A DNA stretch of 64,000 nt, taken from the NCBI GenBank assembly GCA_019054805.1, contig JAHQIY010000001.1, positions 496,001-560,000 of the forward strand, in the 5' to 3' direction. Positions 57,401 through 64,000 of this stretch are shown piece by piece. Origin of the DNA: Brachionus manjavacas (Eukaryota > Rotifera > Eurotatoria > Ploima > Brachionidae). A model generated the notes under the pieces. The model had not been told where the DNA came from. It saw nothing but the letters and a program-made list of their open reading frames with translations, and did not search any database. Both the position numbers and the translations under genes were made by a program. Position 1 is the first letter of the stretch. Each line of letters begins with the position of its first letter.

Positions 57401-60400
57401 CAAAAATGGATATATTTTATTTTTGATTTGTTTTGCTAATTTTTTTTATCTAATTTTTGACACCTTCCACGCATTTCAATCTATTTTGAAATTTTAAATT
57501 CAATTTGAGTTGTGAATTTCCTAAACTATAATTAAAAATTTAAATATTCCAATTTACTTAAAAAATTGCTTTAAGTAAAAACCTAATGCTTTCTGTGGGA
57601 AAATTTTAATTAAAGTTTTTTACCGAAAATTGTCTAGTTTTGGCTATTTTTTCAATCAAAGAATAGCACAAAACAAAAATAAAAGTTGACCGAACATTTT
57701 TGGAAAAATTTATTGAGATTACAAATTTTCTTTAGTACTGTTTTATGTAATCAAAGCCCAAATTTAGTGTGAGATCTAATTTTGATGTAGAAACTAAAAA
57801 CGTGCTTGTTTTGGGTAAAAATTAAAGATTTAGTTCAGTATTCTGCTTCATTGATGGAGTTGGAATACTTTCCGAAGAGGCACGATTGCAAGTTAACGTG
57901 GTAAAGTGTAAAAAAGTATTTGATGCTGGAAAACACAAATTCAAAAGTAATAAGTAAAAATGTTTGGTTCAAAAAAATATGATCAACCTGTTTGAATACA
58001 AGTGGAAATATTTTCCTTCTCAAGTAAACTTTTTTTTCGAATTTTTTTTCTGAGCTAAAAATTTGAAATTTTTAAAGTTATTCCAATTCATTTTTTAAAA
58101 TTGATTTATCGTTTTCCTTGGTAGAAAATGAACAAAGCTATAATATAATATATATAATATAAAAATTTATGATATAAAAAATTTTATATTTATAATATAA
58201 AAAATAAACTTCTATTGTCGATATTTTAAATCAAATATTTTGATTGAAAATTTGGGTCTAGTCCATCAGGTGAACAAGTGCTCACGGTTTAAGTTAACAA
58301 ATTGTTCACCTAATTATTTTTAACCATAATAGGTTAACGTGAAAATTCAAAAAAATTTAGGTGAACATTTGAAAAAAATTTTGGATTTCAAAAATAGAAT
58401 ATTTATATCAAAATTTAAATTTGCAACATCGTTCTTACAAATTTTTATTCTAAATTTTTTTCCTATTTTAATATAAATTTTACAAGGAACAGTTAAAAAT
58501 TGTCTTTTTGGAAAATTATAAAGATAGGTGAACAACTTTTGTTCACTCAAACCTCACTTATTTCGTGAACACTTGTTCACCTTATTTCGTAAACACTTGT
58601 TGACCCGAAAATTTTAAATATCATCAATCAATGATTTAGTTAAAAAAAAACTAATTTCAAAATAATTTCAATGTTTAAATTTTTACTCAAAAACCCATAT
58701 TAAGAATAAAAAAATTAATTACCGATGAGTGATCATTGTTTAAAGTTTTGATCAGGACTTTTTTCATGTGACCAGAGGCAAGAAAAATCTCTAGGGGACA
58801 GTAACTAGTGTCCGGATTTACAGAGAGCATTTTGAGAAATCCATCTTCGGATAAATAATTTGGAATAGAGGCCGAATGACACTTTTTAAACTGGTGCGAT
58901 GAAGTTTGCACACTAATGCCCGGATTGACCATTTGCTGAAAGCCTGGCACGCTCTTCGGATTCTGAATTTTATGATCATCTAAATCTTTATTGTATCCGA
59001 AATTGGAGGGAATGGAAGGAATATTGGTGGTGGGCGAAGGACCAACAAACGGCGACTTGATCGCCATGGGGCTCTGCAGTGACAGTTCTGAAAAAGTTGC
59101 GGGTGAATTGTTGGCAAAATTGGGCTGGGAATTGGACATGAAATTGGATGGTGACTGAATAGGCATGGATGACTGGCCAAGCATTTGATGACCGGTGCTG
59201 GGCGAACTGTGCTGCAGGGCCGGCGACCCAAAGTTGGCAAAGCCGGGGGACTGAGGAACAGGCGGGTTTGAAGTGGGAGCCGAGTTGCCTGGCGATGGCC
59301 CGTAGTAATCGGGCGATGGTGCCGCAATGTTCTGGTTGGTTCTGGGCATGGCTGGTGATGTGGGCGGCAAAAACACATGATTTTGATGACTTGGCAGAAA
59401 AACAGTTGGCGAGCCAGGATTGTCATCTTCGACCAAGGACGACCGTCTTCTCAACAACTCTTCCACACTCTTGTCCAAGAACAACTTCAAAAAGCCCTTA
59501 AATGTTGACAATCTTAAAAAAAATTAATTCAAAAATCAACTGGGTTTTACAAACACTCAAAAATTGTATGGGATGAATATCCTCGTTTCCGGAGTTTATG
59601 TCGGTGAGTCCGAATGAGTCATCGCGAATGGACAGCAGACCATTGGGCTTGATGTGCACATCCAGCGCGTATTTGGAATAGTAGACAAGTTTAAAATGGT
59701 TCAGAGTGTAAATGTTGAGCATGAAGCCGCAATTGGGTGTTATTGGCAGATTGGACACTCCGGAATAGAACTTAGGCACATTGGCCAGCTTGGCAAGTGC
59801 AAATGTGCTCACACATGTATTGTTCAGTGTCTGGACTAGATTTATGGCTGATTTTGTCCAGTTGAAGTATTTTTTTATCTCATTAATGAACAAGTAGTGG
59901 TAGTTGATTAGAGGCTTGTCCACTGATGCTTTGGAAGTGTGCTCTCTTTCGACATCTAGAAAAATTTCAAAATTTTTCGCCTCCTTATTCCACTGAAATT
60001 TGATTACATAGTTAAAATTGGGACCATAATTCAAAACCAGTGTTTTTAAGTCAGCTTTTTTAATTCGGATGTGCTTGTTCAAGAAAGCATGCTTTGCCAA
60101 AGCTGTGTGACACTCGGTGATTAGGCTGTATATGCGGCATATGGACACCCATTCCATTTTGACCATTTGGTACAGCTGATCCAACGAGTTCACCTCGATG
60201 CAAGTGCAGAATACTTGCATTTTTTTGTCCGATTCATTGATTAGAATTTTGTTGTTGAACGTGAGCTCGATGATGAATTGAAATTTGCTCAGACTTGGAT
60301 GCGATGCTTTGACCATAGTGCTGAGATTTTGCAGTGGCAGGCCCGAGTTCAGGTAGTCCTTGAATTGACGCTGTCTAATTGTGAACGAGGCCAGCGAGTT

Positions 60401-63400
60401 CCACAGGTTCTTGCTCAGGGAATCCATTTTCTTGAAGTCCTTGAAATCTGCTGGCAAGAATGACGGCACACTGAGCAAATTGAGACACAGTATTGAGCAC
60501 AAACTGGCACTTTTTTGGATATTCTGGGTCAGAATGTTGTGTTTATTGAACATTTTCATCAGACTCAGATATGGTAGAAAATTTTCGATGTAGTTTATCA
60601 TTGAGATAAAGTCGATGAGACAATTGTCTTGTTGGACTGGTGTGCTCTCTGCTTGATCCTCGAATGTCAAACGACGGATTTTTTTCTGAAAAAAATAATG
60701 AAATATAAATAAAATAATTAAAAAATTTTTTTTTCTATTTTTTTTAATTAAGTTTTTTTCAAATAAAACTTTAGGCAATTTCATCAAAAAGAACTCTGCT
60801 GGATAAGAACGTCCCTACTTTGTCATAGTACTCGAAGACAAATTATAGCTCATTTTGAAGCTCTTGGAACAAGGATTAAAAATATGTAAATCCACTATTT
60901 TGGAGTTGGCTTGTTGTCTTATAAATGCACACGAAATTTTTTTAATTTTTTTTTAACAAAAAAATGTTTAGTTAATATTTTGTGTGATTAAAATATAATT
61001 TTCATTTCAACCTAAATTTTTTTTATATAATTGATTAGTCCTTAAAATGTCAATTAATATAAATCTTAAATTACATTAAAAGGTTTAAAAAGTGTTCTTC
61101 AGCAAACTCTGGTAAATTTACATCTAAAACTAGCAAAAAAAATGAACAAAATCAAAAAAATCCATGTTATTAACATTTTTTTCTTATTTATATATATTTA
61201 TTTTCATCTAATAATTTTCAATATTTTTACCATTCAAATAAAGAATTGATCACGGATTTCTCTCTAAGGAGGCAATTCTCTCTAATTGAGGTAATTCATT
61301 AAAACTTTTTTTAAAATATTCTAAATGGGTTAATAAAGATGAAATTTTTTAAAATCAATTAATCAAATAATAATAATTAATAGCTTTGATTTAGTCATGT
61401 GATGAAAAATTAATCACTGTCAAAAGTCTTATTTTATGGAATTTAACTACGTTTTATCTTACGATTAATAATTTTTTTTTTAAATACAAGCTATAATTTT
61501 CTAAAATGATTTTATAAGATTTTATTATTCTCAATAAAACACCTTTGATACAAAAATTTGAAAAAAAAATTTGGGATAATTCACTAGAAGTACCATAAAA
61601 TACTAAAAGAAAAATTTCACGAATTTACGATAATTTATTTACGAATATTATCGTAAAACTTTGTCAAACTCCTGAAATTAAAGTAAAAAAAAATGAAAAT
61701 TATTTTTCCCATATATAATAAATTATTTTTAAAGTGGGAAAAAGCTGCAAAAAGCATAAAAGGACAACGACCAAAAAATAAAAATTAATCTAATTAATTA
61801 ATTTTAAAAATTAAAATTCAATAAAAAAATTAATTTACAATTTTTTAAATAATTGAAAAAAAATTTCAAATTTAAATTTTAAATATAATCTTCAGATTTT
61901 TTTTGAATTTTTTTGTTCGATTGTAATAAAAAAATATCACTTAATTTAATCAATTTTTAGATTTTTCACTGAAAAATAAGTCTTCTTAAAAATTAACCTA
62001 ACGAAAATTTACCAATTTAAAAAAAAAATCCAATTTTTTTAATATAATTAGAAAGCTTGAAAAAATTAAAATTTTTAAGAAAAAAATTTTTTTTAGAATT
62101 TTTGGCGCCTTTTTTCCGTAAATTTCCGTAACTTAACAAAATTTTACGATAATTCACGTAAATTACTGAAAAATACTTTACGATAATTTACAAGATAATC
62201 GTAAAAGTCTGTTGAATCACGAAAATTAACGGAAAATATGATAAAGCTTTTGAACCAAATCACTATTGTAAATATTCTATGTATTAATTGCAAGTTGGCT
62301 TAATTTTTTAAATTTAAAATTAAGAAAAAATTATTTTTTTGTATAATAATTTTACTCTATTTATCTTTTTTTTCTTTATTAATTTGAAAAACATTTATTT
62401 CTATTGTATAAAAAAATAATTTATTTCCTCTTTTTTTATTTTTAAAATAAATTTTTTTTCTTCCTTCAGCCTTAAAACCTGAAGGCCATTTGGTCGAAAC
62501 GCATTCTAACAAATTTATTATTTTTTATTCGAAAATTTTTTTAAAATAAATATTTTTTTAAAGAAATAATCGTTATTTCTAATTATTAACAATTATTTAT
62601 AAACCAAATAATTAAATATCAATAAGAATTAAATTGATTATGGATCTTATTAATTAAAAAATGAAAAAAATATTTTATTTTAGGCGAAGCAGGTGCAACA
62701 AAGTATACTGCACAATGTTACAGTATTTTTTTGAATATATTTTATTATCTTTAATTTTAATCTTACAAACAAGGAATATCGGTTCTTCAATTTGTATTGT
62801 AATTTCACAATACCATATATATTATTTAAAAATTTAATTCACCCAAAATGCTGGTTAAAATTATTTGTATTTTTTTTAAATTGGTCCCAAAATAGCACAA
62901 TTAAAAAATTCCTTAATTAAATTTTCAAAAAAATTGTTTGTCGTGGGTGATCCTTTCGAAAATCATATCGATTGTATTTTTTAAGTAAAAATAGTTACTA
63001 AAAAAAATCCAAAATTGGCTGTAAAATTTTTTTAAGAAATTTGAAAAAAAATGGAAAAAAATTGATAGCAAACTAAATTTTTGACAAAGTGCTTACGTGC
63101 TGGTGAAATGTGGATGCTTGAGGAGAACGTTTGAAATGAGATAGTGAAAGTAGTTTCAAGAATGGCTTTGTATTGTCCAATTCACCGTTGTATTTGCATT
63201 TACCAATACTTAAGATATAATAGTTAAAAGCTAAATTGTTCTCGTCTTCCAGCAATTCCTGATTGTTGTGCCAGTTTATTTGACCTTTTGAATTGCCAAG
63301 TTCATCTTTCGACCGGATTGTAACCATCTATTCAAATAAAAGATACAATTTTTTTTCTTTAACCTTTAAAAATTACTATAAATATTTTCTCCTGTTTTTT

Positions 63401-64000
63401 GAGCTCGACAAATATTCTATTTTTTTCCAATCTGTTGTACAAATTCATTATATCAGCGTCAATAAACGAAGTTATGTGAACTTCTTCGTGACACTTAAAC
63501 CCATAGCTGCGAATTATGGTCTGACATCTTTTCAGCAGAAGCCAAATTCTTTTGAATAAAAATTATCAAAAATACAATCATTTCCGCGGATAACCGCGTA
63601 ATCAAAAATAAAAACAATACCTCAAGTTCAAGAGAAAAGAGTCCAATTTTTTACAGTCAGAATTGAGACATTCTTCAATAATTAGCTTAAGCTTTAAATC
63701 TGTAAATAAAAATTGTAATTTTTAATTTTTTCAAAAATTTTATTTAAATTATACTCAGAGCTGAATGAGGAAAAACAACTTGAAAATGTCCTTTGTAGTA
63801 GTCCACCATGATCCAAAGAGTTTCTGTGTGAAAATTGGAAATTTTGAACTGAACCTTGATGGCAGGTTTGTCTTCGATGAGGATCGATTTGCAATAGGAA
63901 TACTGTTCGAAAAGACTTTGAATTTCCACCAGACGCTTTTTAGAGCGAAATTTTATAATTTGATGAACAATTTTCTCAATTAACAATTCACCACTTCTAA
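54494..64000 (-). CDS. MED14: Mediator complex subunit 14 (N-terminus beyond right edge)
   Basis: Exons read leftward: beyond 64000 to 63755, 63699-63621, 63548-63377, 63327-63097, 60685 to about 59555, about 59496-58723, 55435-55163, 55015-54866, 54814-54628, 54573-54494. About 1,100 residues are visible. RRRSSLVEDDNPGSP and the proline/serine-rich linker match animal MED14, as does YCPLEIFLASGHMKKVL. SIQNYFNQRIVMPPFKPTWA and NWRIKFAWTIPSG match its conserved C-terminal domain. MED14 is the backbone joining head, middle and tail of Mediator, coupling activators to RNA polymerase II. All junctions are GT-AG in frame except the one near 59555/59496, where only a weak GTTTGT donor or a 28-base intron keeps frame. 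Introns of 2.4 and 3.3 kb hold transposon debris. Confidence 0.92.
55600..55880 (+). mobile_element. LINE family D fragment (C-terminal connection region)
   Basis: The plus strand reads KRVERRFYSLKSVGCKPKLM, RPETLDFLYKQL, then in a shifted frame NLKEFDIQQNISIKRIIGLS and KFTKTKPLNKVVKLPT. This is the F-Y-S-L...G, L-Y-K and Q-N...G-L-S-K pattern downstream of the palm in LINE reverse transcriptases, distinct from families A to C here. One frameshift near 55790. Inside MED14's 3.3 kb intron; bounded on the right by a MITE. Confidence 0.7.
55880..56245 (-). mobile_element. MITE copy 5 (GATCATGATC family)
   Basis: The terminus GCCAACTTGAAGTTCACGAT followed by CATGATCACATGATCAAAAC begins at about 55880. 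The interior matches the copy at 11510-11700 in inverse orientation, including AATATTTTGAAATTTTGCAA. The far end is truncated or unrecognised. It sits directly against the LINE D fragment, in the MED14 intron. Confidence 0.65.
56246..56880. other. MED14 intron sequence without recognised features
   Basis: AT-rich; no frame or repeat end identified. Confidence 0.35.
56881..57245 (+). mobile_element. Decayed Tc1/mariner transposase C-terminal fragment
   Basis: The plus strand reads RVLSWPTNSPNHIYIEYLL, a stop, then LDKAIAKQEPRFLDKL. This corresponds to the V-L-x-WPxxSPDLNPIE-x-x-W block carrying the last catalytic acid of Tc1/mariner transposases. Several stops and no terminal repeats. In the MED14 intron. 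Confidence 0.65.
57246..58265. other. MED14 intron sequence
   Basis: AT-rich with an alternating AT run at about 58140-58205. A 62-codon minus frame and an overlapping 40-codon plus frame at 57835-58023 are unrecognised and do not fit MED14. Confidence 0.4.
58266..58582. mobile_element. Candidate MITE with GGTGAACAAGTG inverted ends
   Basis: The left end AGGTGAACAAGTGCTCACGG and the reverse complement of the right end, AGGTGAACAAGTGTTCACGA, agree at 18 of 20 positions. Just inside both ends lies a further GTTCACCTA block in the same order. The interior is AT-rich and non-coding. A further diverged right-end copy follows at 58585-58603. No clear target duplication. It lies in the MED14 intron. 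Confidence 0.65.
60686..61560. other. MED14 2.4 kb intron, 3' part
   Basis: AT-rich. Near 60830-60895 a plus frame (TRRQIIAHFEALGTRIKNM) vaguely resembles a transposase helix-turn-helix but is too short to call. Confidence 0.35.
61590..62245. repeat. Region dense in TTTACGATAAT / CGTAAA words
   Basis: Many short direct and inverted copies of ACGATAATT, CGTAAA and CACGTAAATTAC occur at 61615-61670 and 62115-62240, with an unrelated A/T-run core between. Vocabulary overlaps that of the palindrome region at 25.6-26.1 kb, so the two may be relatives. Confidence 0.45.
62462..62512 (+). ncRNA. Hammerhead-like motif, probable Penelope-like element remnant
   Basis: TCCTTCAGCCTTAAAACCTG then AAGGCCATTTGGTCGAAACG. 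The CCTGA...GGCC...GGTCGAAACGC arrangement resembles the degenerate hammerhead core (CUGANGA, stem II, GAAA) that recurs in terminal repeats of Penelope-like elements. The core is not canonical here, so ribozyme activity is unlikely. Confidence 0.35.

Noticed and set aside
57835-58023. 62-codon minus frame as a MED14 exon
   Set aside because: The YLRRKIFPLVFKQ start looked plausible, but the exon at 55435 joins the one ending at 58723 in frame and matches the MED14 C-terminal domain directly, leaving no room for it.
58140-58205. Alternating AT run as a replication origin or promoter
   Set aside because: Such runs are common in this AT-rich sequence and carry no specific evidence.
1-64000. 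tRNA, rRNA or CRISPR features
   Set aside because: No cloverleaf with a box A/box B pair, no rRNA-like sequence and no regularly spaced repeat array with unique spacers was seen.

Overview
The window is animal nuclear DNA. Genes are split by short GT-AG introns (mostly 44-75 bases, a few of 0.8-3.3 kb), the intergenic sequence is very AT-rich, and the protein families are metazoan: Brachyury-type T-box, ADAMTS, DEG/ENaC channels, MED14, BCAP31 and PRKRIP1. The AT richness, the compact introns, the intronless near-identical channel copies and the mix of LINE, Penelope-like and DNA-transposon debris would suit a small invertebrate such as a monogonont rotifer. The species cannot be proven from this sequence alone.

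Layout. 1-5635 (-): most of an ADAMTS-like secreted metalloprotease whose C-terminus runs off the left edge. 6225-10596 (-): a five-exon ERI-family 3'-5' exoribonuclease. Its first intron holds a broken GNPTAB (Stealth) gene fragment, and its second holds a piggyBac fragment and a LINE 3' end. 11.4-15.3 kb: transposon debris, including a GC-rich LINE copy (12612-14072) and two copies of a MITE family. 16476-17954 (+) and 23315-24799 (+): two near-identical intronless DEG/ENaC channel genes, flanking a quinone oxidoreductase (20954-19899, -), a Tc1/mariner remnant and a Penelope-like endonuclease remnant. 25-26.5 kb: LINE debris, a 90-base near-perfect palindrome and a broken partial copy of the BCAP31 last exon. 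27404-28310 (-): BCAP31. 29.9-36.4 kb: a dense retroelement graveyard with several LINE families, one inserted into another, plus a broken Copia fossil. 36906-37486 (-): PRKRIP1. 39062-40534 (-): third DEG/ENaC copy. 41381-42582 (-): arginase. 43.4-45.5 kb: a complete-looking MITE with an 8-base target duplication and a LINE remnant. 46878-49307 (-): Brachyury-like T-box gene with tandem repeats in its intron and a minisatellite upstream, then about 4 kb of non-coding DNA. 54494-64000 (-): Mediator subunit MED14, lacking only its N-terminus, which lies beyond the right edge; its long introns hold LINE, Tc1, MITE and Penelope-like debris.

The host genes are housekeeping or developmental and do not form one pathway. 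The three channel genes are the only local gene family. They share more than 90% of residues, a conserved upstream block, and clusters of differences between long identical stretches, which suggests recent duplication with gene conversion. I found no convincing new biological system. The most original material is the MITE family with inverted ends resembling GGCAAATTGAAGTTT, the palindrome at 25988-26077, the GTGAACA-type palindrome cluster in the MED14 intron, and the GNPTAB fragment nested in the exoribonuclease gene.
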